Assembly: GCA_021107685.1 (NCBI GenBank)
Contig: JAIOSH010000529.1
Location: forward strand, 1 to 5,299
Length of the DNA: 5,299 nt
Direction: 5' to 3'
Source of the DNA: Bacteroidales bacterium
GTDB lineage: Bacteria > Bacteroidota > Bacteroidia > Bacteroidales > SMBSF39
The position numbers and the translations under genes are program-made. Of the stretch, positions 1 through 5,299 are shown in pieces; the first letter of the stretch is position 1, and the number at the start of each line of letters is the position of its first letter. The notes below the pieces were generated by a model. That model worked only from the letters and a program-made list of their open reading frames with translations. It was not told the DNA's origin and searched no databases.

Positions 1-605
1 CGCATTAAGAAAATAATTAGAAAAATTACAATTATTGGTATTAACATACGAAATGGGCTTTGAGTTGTTTGTTTTTTATAATCATCAGCAGAAAATTCAC
101 CGGAAGCCAAAGACATTAAAGTTGTGGTAGCAGCATCCAAACCTTTAAAATAATTGTTGGTCTTAAAATAAGGTATCATTTCATGTTCTACAATTCTTTT
201 GCAGATAGCATCAGGAATAACCCCTTCCAAGCCATAGCCCGGGGCAATAAAAACTTGTCCCCCTTCTCTTCCTGATTTGGGTTTTAACAAAATAACAATT
301 CCATTATCAAAGTCTTTTTGTCCCACACCCCATTTTTCGCCTAAACCATAAGCAAACTCTGCTTTATCATATCCATTTAATGACCTAACAATTGCTATTA
401 CAATTTGTGTAGAACTAGTATCATTATAAATAACAAGTTTTCTTTCAAGATAATTTATTTGATTTGCTGAAAGAATTCCTGTATAGTCATTTACTAAATG
501 TGGAGGTTTTGGTCTTTCAGGAATATCCTGAGCATTGATATAAAAGCTACTAAGTGCTAAAATGCTTAGGATAATAATTTTTTTATGTATTGAAATGTTT
601 TTCAT
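1..605 (-). CDS. TPM-domain (YgcG-like) secreted/membrane protein, 3' end cut by window
   Basis: Open frame from the ATG at 603-605 to the window edge without a stop: 201 codons plus 2 bases, C-terminus missing. Residues 1-25 look like a signal peptide (basic start, hydrophobic IIILSILALSS core, likely cleavage after NA before Q26). The mature protein begins with the Pro-rich segment RPKPPHLVNDYTGILS (31-46) typical of YgcG-type proteins. The TPM domain follows (about 37-168), with FAYGLGEKWGVGQK, DFDNGIVILL (98-107) and FIAPGYGLEG (119-128). A hydrophobic stretch (187-201, FRMLIPIIVIFLIIFLM within 185-201) is a membrane anchor running into the edge. Relatives often end in a Gly/Ser-rich tail, which would lie outside. 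Only 7 bases separate the preceding stop from this ATG, so it is probably co-transcribed with the other TPM gene and lemA. The plant relative TLP18.3 (thylakoid, PSII repair) has reported phosphatase activity; the bacterial role is unsettled. Family call is firm, function is not. Confidence 0.88.
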   Translation of the reverse strand, partial: MKNISIHKKIIILSILALSSFYINAQDIPERPKPPHLVNDYTGILSANQINYLERKLVIYNDTSSTQIVIAIVRSLNGYDKAEFAYGLGEKWGVGQKDFDNGIVILLKPKSGREGGQVFIAPGYGLEGVIPDAICKRIVEHEMIPYFKTNNYFKGLDAATTTLMSLASGEFSADDYKKQTTQSPFRMLIPIIVIFLIIFLM

Positions 606-612
606 AATTTTT

Positions 613-1059
613 TTAATTATCTCCAAAAGATATTTCATCAGACAATTCATTAACATCATCAGTTTGGTAAGGAAAGTGCTTTTTCAATTGTTCTCCTGTT
701 TTTGTAATTCCATTAATTAAACCATCGGCAAATTTATCTTCTCTGAAATTATTCAATAGATCAAGTTTTATATTATCCCAAAAATCTTCAGGAACAGTAG
801 AATTTATTCCTGAATCACCGATAATTGCAAATTTTCTATTTTTTACGGCAAGGTAAAAAAGAACCCCATTACGAAGCTGGGTTTTGTGCATTTTCAATTT
901 TTTGAAAATATAAGTAGCTTTGTCCATAACATCACCGTCACAAACATTTTCAATATGAACGCGAACTTCACCTGATGTATCAAGTTCTGCGTTTTCGATA
1001 GCTTCTTTTATAGCAATTTTTTCTTCTTTTAAAAAGAAATTTCGTGCTGATATTCCCAT
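613..1059 (-). CDS. Small TPM-domain protein, predicted cytosolic
   Basis: 148 residues, ATG to TAA, with no signal peptide or membrane segment, unlike the TPM protein encoded just downstream. The TPM core is visible as SGEVRVHIE (29-37), then an Ala-Thr-x-x-Phe-Lys-Lys-Leu-Lys-Met helix, RNGVLFYLAV (63-72), RKFAIIGDSGIN (75-86) and a C-terminal helix with FADGLINGI and a GEQLKKHFP ending. These match the short TPM proteins that commonly follow lemA in Bacteroidota. The C-terminal 18 or so residues are acidic (DDVNELSDEISFGDN). It lies 25 bases after the lemA stop and 7 bases before the next start, so it should be the middle gene of a lemA-TPM-TPM transcript. No Shine-Dalgarno is seen before the ATG; the leader is A+T-rich, normal for this phylum. 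Whether this short form has phosphatase activity or acts as a partner of LemA cannot be read from sequence. Confidence 0.9.
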   Translation of the reverse strand: MGISARNFFLKEEKIAIKEAIENAELDTSGEVRVHIENVCDGDVMDKATYIFKKLKMHKTQLRNGVLFYLAVKNRKFAIIGDSGINSTVPEDFWDNIKLDLLNNFREDKFADGLINGITKTGEQLKKHFPYQTDDVNELSDEISFGDN

Positions 1060-1084
1060 TAGTTATTATTTAATTAGTGTTTGA

Positions 1085-1681
1085 TTAAAACTTCACTTCA
1101 GGAGCTTTTTCCGCACCTTCTACTGCTTTGAAATATGCTTTCTTTTCAAAACCAAATATGGAAGCATAAATATTTTTAGGAAATTTTCGAATATAAGCAT
1201 TATAGTCTCGTGCCGAAGTATTGAATTTTTTACGTTCAACAGATATCCTGTTTTCAGTACCTTCTAATTGAGCCTGTAATTCAAGAAAATTTTGATTAGC
1301 TTTCAGGTCAGGATATCTTTCAACAACAACCATCAGCTTTGATAAAGCTGAACTTAAAGCATCCTGTGTTTGTTGAAATTTCATCAAAGAAGCTTGATTC
1401 AAATTTGAGGGATCAATATTCACTGATGTTGCTTTTGCCCTAGCTTCAATAACTTCAGTTAATGTTTGTTTTTCGTGTTCTGCATATCCTTTTACTGTGC
1501 TGACTAAATTTGGTATCAGGTCGGCTCTGCGCTGATAAACATTTTCTACCTGTGCCCATTTTTCATTAACACCCTCATCTAATGTAACCATATTATTATA
1601 AGTTCCTTTAAAAGAACTATATAATATAATTATTATTAGAACAATTATTCCTAATACTATCCAATTTTTTTTGATTTTCAT
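1085..1681 (-). CDS. lemA: LemA family membrane protein
   Basis: 198 residues, close to the usual LemA length (about 185-200). A short basic N-terminus (MKIKKNW) precedes one transmembrane helix at about 8-23 (rich in Ile, Leu and Val). Then come the family hallmarks: YNNMVTLDEGVNEKWAQVEN (28-47), YQRRADLIPNLVSTVKGYAE (49-68), VVERYPDLKANQNFLELQAQ (119-138), EGTENRISVERKKFN (140-154) and YNAYIRKFPKNIYASIFGF (160-178), ending in PEVKF. The long middle is expected to be an antiparallel helical bundle on the side of the membrane opposite the short N-terminus. This is the first gene of the minus-strand cluster with two TPM-domain genes; a -7-like box lies about 38 bases upstream of the ATG. LemA was named for an epitope-related Listeria protein; its biochemical role is unknown, although LemA genes often neighbour TPM or HtpX genes. 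Family assignment is very secure. Confidence 0.96.
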   Translation of the reverse strand: MKIKKNWIVLGIIVLIIIILYSSFKGTYNNMVTLDEGVNEKWAQVENVYQRRADLIPNLVSTVKGYAEHEKQTLTEVIEARAKATSVNIDPSNLNQASLMKFQQTQDALSSALSKLMVVVERYPDLKANQNFLELQAQLEGTENRISVERKKFNTSARDYNAYIRKFPKNIYASIFGFEKKAYFKAVEGAEKAPEVKF

Positions 1682-1718
1682 TTTTTAAACTTTTTATAAA
1701 ACTATTTTAATTATGAAA

Positions 1719-1726
1719 CAAAGATA
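1719..1726 (-). promoter_or_regulatory. Bacteroidota-type -7 box of the lemA-TPM-TPM operon
   Basis: Read on the minus strand the bases are TATCTTTG, an exact match to the TAnnTTTG -7 element used by the primary sigma factor of Bacteroidota. It would place the transcript start near 1712 and give a leader of about 30 bases before the lemA ATG. The -33 element (TTTG or TTG, about 19-21 bases upstream) is poor: only AGTTAA is seen there. The match and its placement are visible; promoter activity is inferred. Confidence 0.6.
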
Positions 1727-1808
1727 CGAAATTATTTATAATTAACTTTTAAAATGTAATTATTATGCCTTTTTAGCAGGTGAGCATCATGGAACATGGA
1801 ATATTAAA

Positions 1809-1839
1809 ATAGCCAATCCCGAAAATTGAGACTGGCTAT
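1809..1839 (-). terminator. Probable rho-independent terminator of htpG
   Basis: An inverted repeat starts 36 bases past the htpG stop. The outer arms ATAGCCA and TGGCTAT pair perfectly over 7 bp. The pairing continues inward with two mismatches (TC/GA, then C-G, G-T, A-T) to a loop of three A residues. On the minus strand the stem is followed by TTT and then a mixed A/T stretch, so the U-tract is short. The position between htpG and lemA supports separate transcription units. The weak T-tract means some readthrough into lemA is possible. Confidence 0.55.
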
Positions 1840-1874
1840 ATTGGTAACTTTTGCATCTTACAATACCTGAGTTT

Positions 1875-3782
1875 TTATTCAATAATATCAACACTTCTTT
1901 TAATAAAATCTGTTAAATCCTGTCCTTTAAGCAGGCTTTGTGAAAGTAAAGCCAGGTCGGTTGCTTGCTTAATTAGGTTTTTCTGTTTTGTTTCATCTTT
2001 TTCATTAAGAATTGTGCTTATCAACGGATGATTGGTGTTTACTACCATATTATAATTATCAGGCATATTACCCATAAATGACATTCCACCACCACCAAGA
2101 GCTGACATATCTTTCATCCTTCGCATAAACTCGGGTTGTGTAATTATTACGGGCATATCTTTCTCGCTAAGGTTTTCAAAAACAATATTAAATTTTTCCT
2201 TATTTACACATTTTTCAATTATAGGTTTAAAGTTTTTTTGCTCATCTTCGCTTAGCTTTGAAGGTGCTGTATCTTCCTTTTTAATTAATTTATCAATAGT
2301 TTCTGCATCAACTCTAATAAATGATGAATCTTTAAATTTTTGTTCAAGGGTATTTATAAAGTGATTATCAATAACACCATCCATTTCAAGAATATCGTAT
2401 CCTCTTTCCTTAGATGCCTGTATAAAGCTGTGTTGCTCATCTTTATTATTAGTATAGAGATAAACGAGTTTTTTATCTTTATCTTTTTGAAGTTTTTCAA
2501 TATGTTTTTTATACTCATCAAATGTGAAATATTTTCCTTCAATGTTTTTGAATAAAGTAAATTTTTCTGCTCTTTCATAAAATTTTTCATCTGAAATCAT
2601 ACCGTATTCAATAAAAACTTTAATATCATCCCATTTTTTTTCAAAATTTTCACGATTGTTTTTAAATAATTCTTCCAATTTATCAGCTACTTTTTTCATA
2701 ATATGATTGGAAATCTTCTTAACATTAGAATCACTTTGAAGGAAGCTACGTGAAACATTTAAAGGTATATCGGGCGAATCCAATACACCATGTAATAATG
2801 TCAGAAAATCGGGGACAATGCCTTCAACAGAATCTGTTACAAAAACCTGGTTGCAATACAACTGGATTTTGTCCTTTTGAACTTCAATATTTTTCTTTGC
2901 TTTTGGGAAATAAAGTATGCCTGTCAGATTAAAAGGATAATCAACATTTAAATGGATATGAAACAAAGGATCTTCAAAAGAATACGGATACAGTTCTTTA
3001 TAAAAGTTTTTATAATCTTCATCTTTTAATTCAGATGGTTTTTGTGTCCATGCAGGTTTAGTATTATTAATAATTCTTGGTTTTTCAACCTCTTTATATT
3101 TGTCATTACCATCTTTATCTTTTTCACCTTCAATTTTTTCAGAAACTTTTTCAGTGCCAAATTGAATTTCAACAGGTAGGAATTTGCAATATTTCTTTAA
3201 TAATTCTAAAACTTTGTATTCTTCAAGAAATTCTTTTGAATCATCAGCTATATGAAGAATTATTTCTGTTCCCCTGTCTTCTTTGTCTATTTCGGTAATA
3301 GAATATTCAGGGCTTCCATCACATTCCCATTTGACTGCTTTTGTAGGACCGCCTTTTTTATAAGTTTTGGTAAGTATTTCAACTTTCTTTGATACCATAA
3401 ATGCAGAATAAAAGCCAAGTCCGAAATGACCGATAAGTGCACTTTTATCATCTTCTGATTTTCCTTTATATTTTTTAATAAAATCTTCAGCACTTGATAA
3501 AGCAATCTGATTTATGTATTTATCAATTTCTTCTGCTGTCATCCCAATACCATTATCCTTAACAGAAAGAGTTTTTTTCTTTTTATCTATGCTCACCTGT
3601 ATGGTCAAATCTCCTAACTCGCCTTTATACTTTCCAAGTGAAGATATGGTTTTTAATTTTTGAGTGGCATCAACAGCATTTGATATTAATTCTCTTAAAA
3701 ATATTTCGTGGTCAGAATATAGAAATTTTTTAATTATTGGAAATATATTTTCCGTTTGAACATTAATTTTTCCTTTTTGCAT
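1875..3782 (-). CDS. htpG: Molecular chaperone HtpG (bacterial Hsp90)
   Basis: 635 residues, full length for HtpG. This cytosolic ATP-dependent chaperone works as a homodimer on partly folded clients, often with DnaK. The N-terminal GHKL ATPase domain (about 1-205) shows YSDHEIFLRELISNAVDA with catalytic Glu31 and Mg-binding Asn35, DNGIGM (76-81) with nucleotide-binding Asp76, and the lid/G motif GHFGLGFYS (118-126). A short charged linker (about 210-235, EKVSEKIEGEKDKDGNDK) leads to the middle domain. There LNVSRSFLQ carries Arg345 and Gln349, the residues that reach the ATP gamma-phosphate. The C-terminal dimerisation domain includes a Gly-rich loop (GGGG, 563-566) and NTNHPLI (582-588), as in Bacteroidota homologues; there is no MEEVD tail, as expected in bacteria. 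All key residues are intact. The ATG gives the normal N-terminus; the leader is A-rich with no Shine-Dalgarno. A sigma-54-like element lies about 45 bases upstream and a hairpin follows the stop, so it is probably monocistronic. Confidence 0.98.
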   Translation of the reverse strand: MQKGKINVQTENIFPIIKKFLYSDHEIFLRELISNAVDATQKLKTISSLGKYKGELGDLTIQVSIDKKKKTLSVKDNGIGMTAEEIDKYINQIALSSAEDFIKKYKGKSEDDKSALIGHFGLGFYSAFMVSKKVEILTKTYKKGGPTKAVKWECDGSPEYSITEIDKEDRGTEIILHIADDSKEFLEEYKVLELLKKYCKFLPVEIQFGTEKVSEKIEGEKDKDGNDKYKEVEKPRIINNTKPAWTQKPSELKDEDYKNFYKELYPYSFEDPLFHIHLNVDYPFNLTGILYFPKAKKNIEVQKDKIQLYCNQVFVTDSVEGIVPDFLTLLHGVLDSPDIPLNVSRSFLQSDSNVKKISNHIMKKVADKLEELFKNNRENFEKKWDDIKVFIEYGMISDEKFYERAEKFTLFKNIEGKYFTFDEYKKHIEKLQKDKDKKLVYLYTNNKDEQHSFIQASKERGYDILEMDGVIDNHFINTLEQKFKDSSFIRVDAETIDKLIKKEDTAPSKLSEDEQKNFKPIIEKCVNKEKFNIVFENLSEKDMPVIITQPEFMRRMKDMSALGGGGMSFMGNMPDNYNMVVNTNHPLISTILNEKDETKQKNLIKQATDLALLSQSLLKGQDLTDFIKRSVDIIE

Positions 3783-3815
3783 TTTTTTTTTGTTTTATTA
3801 AAAAAATATTTTTTT

Positions 3816-3842
3816 CAAGGCATTTACAAAGCTTATGCCATG
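3816..3842. repeat. Imperfect inverted repeat over the htpG promoter
   Basis: The arms CAAGGCAT and ATGCCATG form an 8-bp dyad with a single mismatch around an 11-base centre. The perfect inner part is GGCAT/ATGCC. It lies 34-60 bases upstream of the htpG ATG and overlaps the sigma-54-like element exactly, so one arm is also the TGGCAT half of that element. It could be an operator, a leader hairpin if transcription starts further upstream, or a by-product of the promoter sequence. The symmetry is visible; function is inferred. Confidence 0.4.
3825..3840 (-). promoter_or_regulatory. Sigma-54-like promoter element upstream of htpG
   Basis: On the minus strand the bases read TGGCATAAGCTTTGTA. 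The RpoN consensus is TGGCACG-N4-TTGCA, recognised by GG at -24 and GC at -12. Here GG is present and the N4 spacing is exact, but there are three substitutions (TGGCATA and TTGTA), including GT in place of the -12 GC. It would start the transcript near 3814, giving a leader of about 32 bases. No TAnnTTTG box with correct spacing is seen in front of htpG; the same bases contain TAAGCTTTG, which is one base too long for it. The match is visible; sigma-54 use is inferred and moderately uncertain. Confidence 0.4.
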
Positions 3843-3950
3843 TTAATAAATTAAAATTTATGTTTTTGTCAAAATCAATTACAGGGTTGTTTATCAGACA
3901 AATAATAAATTTTTATTAAAACAGTTTTATTTATTATGTTTGTTAATTTT

Positions 3951-3964
3951 TCTGACAAAATGAC
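3951..3964. promoter_or_regulatory. Repeated TGAC half-sites in the divergent region
   Basis: The bases TCTGACAAAATGAC hold two TGAC units in the same orientation, 8 bases apart. Similar words recur nearby: TCAGACAAAT at 3894-3903 and TTGTCAAAAT at 3866-3875. They sit between htpG and the rightward gene pair; the second TGAC lies where the -33 element of the rightward promoter would be. They might bind a regulator, but in such A+T-rich DNA chance recurrence is quite possible. Confidence 0.2.
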
Positions 3965-3984
3965 GGAACGTTACAAAATTTATC

Positions 3985-3996
3985 TATCTTTATAAT
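3985..3996 (+). promoter_or_regulatory. Candidate promoter for the YtfI-like/GerW pair
   Basis: TATCTTTA at 3985-3992 differs from the Bacteroidota -7 element TAnnTTTG only at its last base. It overlaps TATAAT at 3991-3996, which would serve as a classical -10 box. With a start near 3999 or slightly beyond, the leader to the ATG at 4020 would be about 20 bases. No clear TTTG lies at -33; TGAC occupies that place. The box is plausible because it is the best one between the two divergent genes, but it is unproven. Confidence 0.4.
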
Positions 3997-4019
3997 CTTT
4001 TTCAACAGTATTGACTTAT

Positions 4020-4550
4020 ATGTTTATGGTAACTTTTTTAATAATTGCTTTTTCTTTGCTTGTAATCATTTCATGGATACTTTTTGCTCCATTAGTTATT
4101 TGTATTAATTCATCAAAAAATTTATATTATATAAATTTAACAGGTATTTGCAAGGCACGTTTTATTATTAAAGAAAAAACTTTATATTTAAAAATGAAAA
4201 TATTTTTTATTTCATTTATGTTTGAACCTTTAAAATTTATGGATAAAAAAAAGATAAAAGTCAAAAAGAAGAAAAAGAAAAAACAAAAAAAAATTTTTAT
4301 TAAGCAAATTTATTTGATAATAAAATTCGTATTGAAAATAATTAAATGCTTTAAAATAAAAAAATTAAATATAAATATTGACACTCATAATTATTATATA
4401 AATTCGTTATTAATACCTGTTACTTATATTGTTAATTCACCAAATGTTGAATCGTCCGTTAATTTTAACGGAATTAATAATGTAGTGATAATATTGGAAA
4501 GCAGGACTTATAAAATATTAATGAATTTAATTAAGATATTTCGGAAATAA
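4020..4550 (+). CDS. Lysine-rich membrane-anchored protein, YtfI/DUF2953-like
   Basis: About 176 residues from the ATG at 4020. The frame also allows TTG at 4011 or ATG at 4026; no Shine-Dalgarno decides between them. One N-terminal transmembrane helix (about residues 4-22, FLIIAFSLLVIISWILF) is followed by short beta-like segments (YYINLTGI, LYLKMKIFFISF). Next comes a nearly pure lysine stretch encoded at 4245-4292, a hydrophobic-basic helix (IKQIYLIIKFVLKIIK) and a beta-rich end (KLNINIDTHNY, ESSVNFNGINNVVIIL). This order (membrane helix, strands, poly-Lys linker, helix, strand-rich tail with a VNFNG-type turn) resembles YtfI/DUF2953 proteins of Firmicutes, whose gene precedes ytfJ. A GerW/YtfJ gene follows here after 42 bases, which strengthens the call. 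The similarity is by layout and neighbourhood, not by strong motif identity; function is unknown. Codon use is extremely A+T-rich, more so than in the flanking genes. Confidence 0.68.
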   Translation: MFMVTFLIIAFSLLVIISWILFAPLVICINSSKNLYYINLTGICKARFIIKEKTLYLKMKIFFISFMFEPLKFMDKKKIKVKKKKKKKQKKIFIKQIYLIIKFVLKIIKCFKIKKLNINIDTHNYYINSLLIPVTYIVNSPNVESSVNFNGINNVVIILESRTYKILMNLIKIFRK

Positions 4551-4577
4551 AATATATCAAATAATTTTACAAAAAAT

Positions 4578-4584
4578 AAGGAGG
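4578..4584 (+). promoter_or_regulatory. Strong Shine-Dalgarno of the GerW-family gene
   Basis: AAGGAGG lies 8 bases before the ATG at 4593, an ideal ribosome binding site. It fixes this ATG over the second in-frame ATG at 4599. No other gene start in the window has a comparable motif, so this is exceptional locally and suggests efficient or separately controlled translation of the second gene of the pair. Confidence 0.8.
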
Positions 4585-4592
4585 ATAAAATT

Positions 4593-4964
4593 ATGACAAT
4601 GAATGTTGATGAAACATTGAATAAAATTCTTGATCATTTAAATTCTGTTGCTAAAACAGAAACAATTATCGGAGAGCCATTTAAACTGGGTGAATTTACA
4701 TGTGTGCCCGTAGTAAAAATAGGTATGGGATTTGCCGGAGGAGGCAGGTCAGGTGAAGAAACTAAAAAAGATAAGGGTACAGGAGGTGGTGCTGGAGGTG
4801 GAATTAATATTACTCCGATTGGCTTTTTAGTAACAAGAGATAATGAGATTTCGGTAATTACTATGGAAAAAAGTAAAGGAGTACAGGCAATATTTGAAAA
4901 AGTGCCTGACCTTTTGGAAAAATTAATGGAAATGAAGAAAAAAAAGAATAAGGAAAAAGATTAG
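4593..4964 (+). CDS. GerW/YtfJ family protein
   Basis: 123 residues, typical for the family (about 120-150). The N-terminal helix (MNVDETLNKILDHLNSVAKT, 3-22) is followed by IIGEPFKLGEFTCVPVVKIGMGFAGGG (25-51), a charged spacer, a Gly-rich stretch GTGGGAGGGINITPIGFLV (62-80), then EISVITM (85-91) and a helical end (GVQAIFEKVPDLLEKLMEM) with a Lys-rich tail. The pattern Gly-x-Pro...Val-Pro-Val-x-x-x-x-x-Gly...Gly-rich...Pro-x-Gly-Phe-Leu-Val is the hallmark of the family that includes B. subtilis YtfJ (GerW), a spore protein needed for SleB-dependent germination. There is no signal peptide or membrane helix, so it is probably cytosolic; the upstream membrane protein may be its partner. Homologues exist in many non-sporulating bacteria, where the role is unknown. 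Family call is strong, function open. Confidence 0.92.
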   Translation: MTMNVDETLNKILDHLNSVAKTETIIGEPFKLGEFTCVPVVKIGMGFAGGGRSGEETKKDKGTGGGAGGGINITPIGFLVTRDNEISVITMEKSKGVQAIFEKVPDLLEKLMEMKKKKNKEKD

Positions 4965-5039
4965 TTTTTATATGTCGGCAAAAAAATGTTGGCTCATGAG
5001 GCTTTTAAATTTACTTGACTCGGAGAAAAATATATTTTC

Positions 5040-5299
5040 TTATTGCTTTAAATAAAGCATTGCACAAGCTTTTGCATCTGAAAGGGCTTCGTGATGGTTT
5101 AATTCTATTTCTTGAATTTTACAGCAAGCATTTAAGCTTGCTGGAGTGTAGCCTTTTGCCCGATATATTTTTAAAGTACATTCCCAACGTTCTTTAATAT
5201 TCAAATCTAAATAATCAATACCATAATCCTCCATTGTTTTTATCAAAACATTACGGTCGAAAGATTCATTATGAGCAACAACGGTTCTACCGTAAAGTC
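5040..5299 (-). CDS. 3'-5' exonuclease, DEDDh (DnaQ-like), 5' end cut by window
   Basis: The frame is open from the right edge to the TAA at 5040-5042, giving the last 85 residues. The start lies outside; the TTG and ATG codons inside the frame are not real starts because the conserved sequence continues upstream. The Exo II motif appears as TVVAHNESFDRNVL with the catalytic Asp of FD, and Exo III as NHHEALSDAKA with the catalytic His and Asp of the H-x(4)-D type. Between them lies ERWECTLKIYRAKGYTPASL and a Cys pair (NACC). This is the C-terminal half of the standalone exonucleases of about 170-200 residues related to the DNA polymerase III epsilon proofreading subunit; the Exo I motif (D-x-E) should lie beyond the edge. 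Such standalone proteins may act in DNA repair or RNA/DNA end trimming; the substrate cannot be told here. It converges on the GerW-family gene across a 75-base gap with no convincing terminator. Confidence 0.93.
   Translation of the reverse strand, partial: LYGRTVVAHNESFDRNVLIKTMEDYGIDYLDLNIKERWECTLKIYRAKGYTPASLNACCKIQEIELNHHEALSDAKACAMLYLKQ

Noticed and set aside
2340..3505. Several open frames on both strands within htpG (60-78 codons)
   Set aside because: They lie in other frames of an intact, strongly conserved htpG and encode low-complexity sequences with no recognisable domain or start signal.
3903..3936. TAATAAAT/ATTTATTA inverted repeat in the divergent region
   Set aside because: It is made only of A and T with a large asymmetric internal bulge; in A+T-rich spacer DNA this is expected by chance.
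4011..4019. TTG at 4011 as the start of the YtfI-like gene
   Set aside because: ATG codons follow at 4020 and 4026 in frame and still keep the whole membrane helix; nothing upstream favours TTG.
5024..5040. A+T-rich hairpin AGAAAA/TTTTCT between the convergent genes
   Set aside because: The 6-bp stem has a single G-C pair and no proper T-tract on either strand, so it is too weak to call a terminator.
5122..5143. Perfect 8-bp inverted repeat CAGCAAGC/GCTTGCTG with a 6-base loop
   Set aside because: It lies inside the exonuclease coding sequence over conserved residues (PASLNACC), has no T-tract, and one such repeat is expected by chance in a window of this size.
5015..5197. A 60-codon plus-strand frame at the right end
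   Set aside because: It is antisense to the exonuclease gene, which has clear Exo II and Exo III motifs; the frame has no ribosome binding site or family resemblance.

Overview
The window looks like chromosomal DNA from a member of the Bacteroidota. The evidence is visibly high A+T content, genes that mostly lack a Shine-Dalgarno sequence and have A-rich leaders, a TATCTTTG box matching the Bacteroidota -7 element (TAnnTTTG), an HtpG of the Bacteroidota type, and a lemA-TPM-TPM cluster of a kind common in that phylum. No mobile element, CRISPR array, rRNA or tRNA is visible. The species cannot be named from the sequence.

Layout: positions 1-1681 hold a minus-strand cluster read as lemA (1085-1681), a small cytosolic TPM-domain protein (613-1059), then a secreted or membrane-anchored TPM-domain protein (1-605, cut by the window edge). 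A 193-base gap follows, with a -7-like promoter for lemA and a hairpin that probably ends htpG transcription. The chaperone gene htpG fills 1875-3782, also on the minus strand. A roughly 237-base A+T-rich divergent region (3783-4019) carries a sigma-54-like element with a flanking dyad in front of htpG, and a separate promoter candidate facing right. Rightward lie a small, very lysine-rich, membrane-anchored protein resembling YtfI/DUF2953 (4020-4550) and a GerW/YtfJ-family protein (4593-4964) with a strong Shine-Dalgarno sequence. After a 75-base convergent gap, the 3' part of a DEDDh 3'-5' exonuclease gene enters from the right on the minus strand (5040-5299).

How the genes relate: the three left-hand genes have gaps of 25 and 7 bases and are very likely one transcript. 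They encode proteins at or near the envelope with no settled bacterial function. htpG appears to be its own unit, with a terminator-like hairpin between it and lemA. The YtfI-like/GerW pair is the most curious part. It mirrors the ytfI-ytfJ gene order of Bacillus, where YtfJ (GerW) acts in spore germination, yet Bacteroidota do not make endospores. The pair therefore hints at a more general membrane-associated role. No complete new defence or mobile system is visible.
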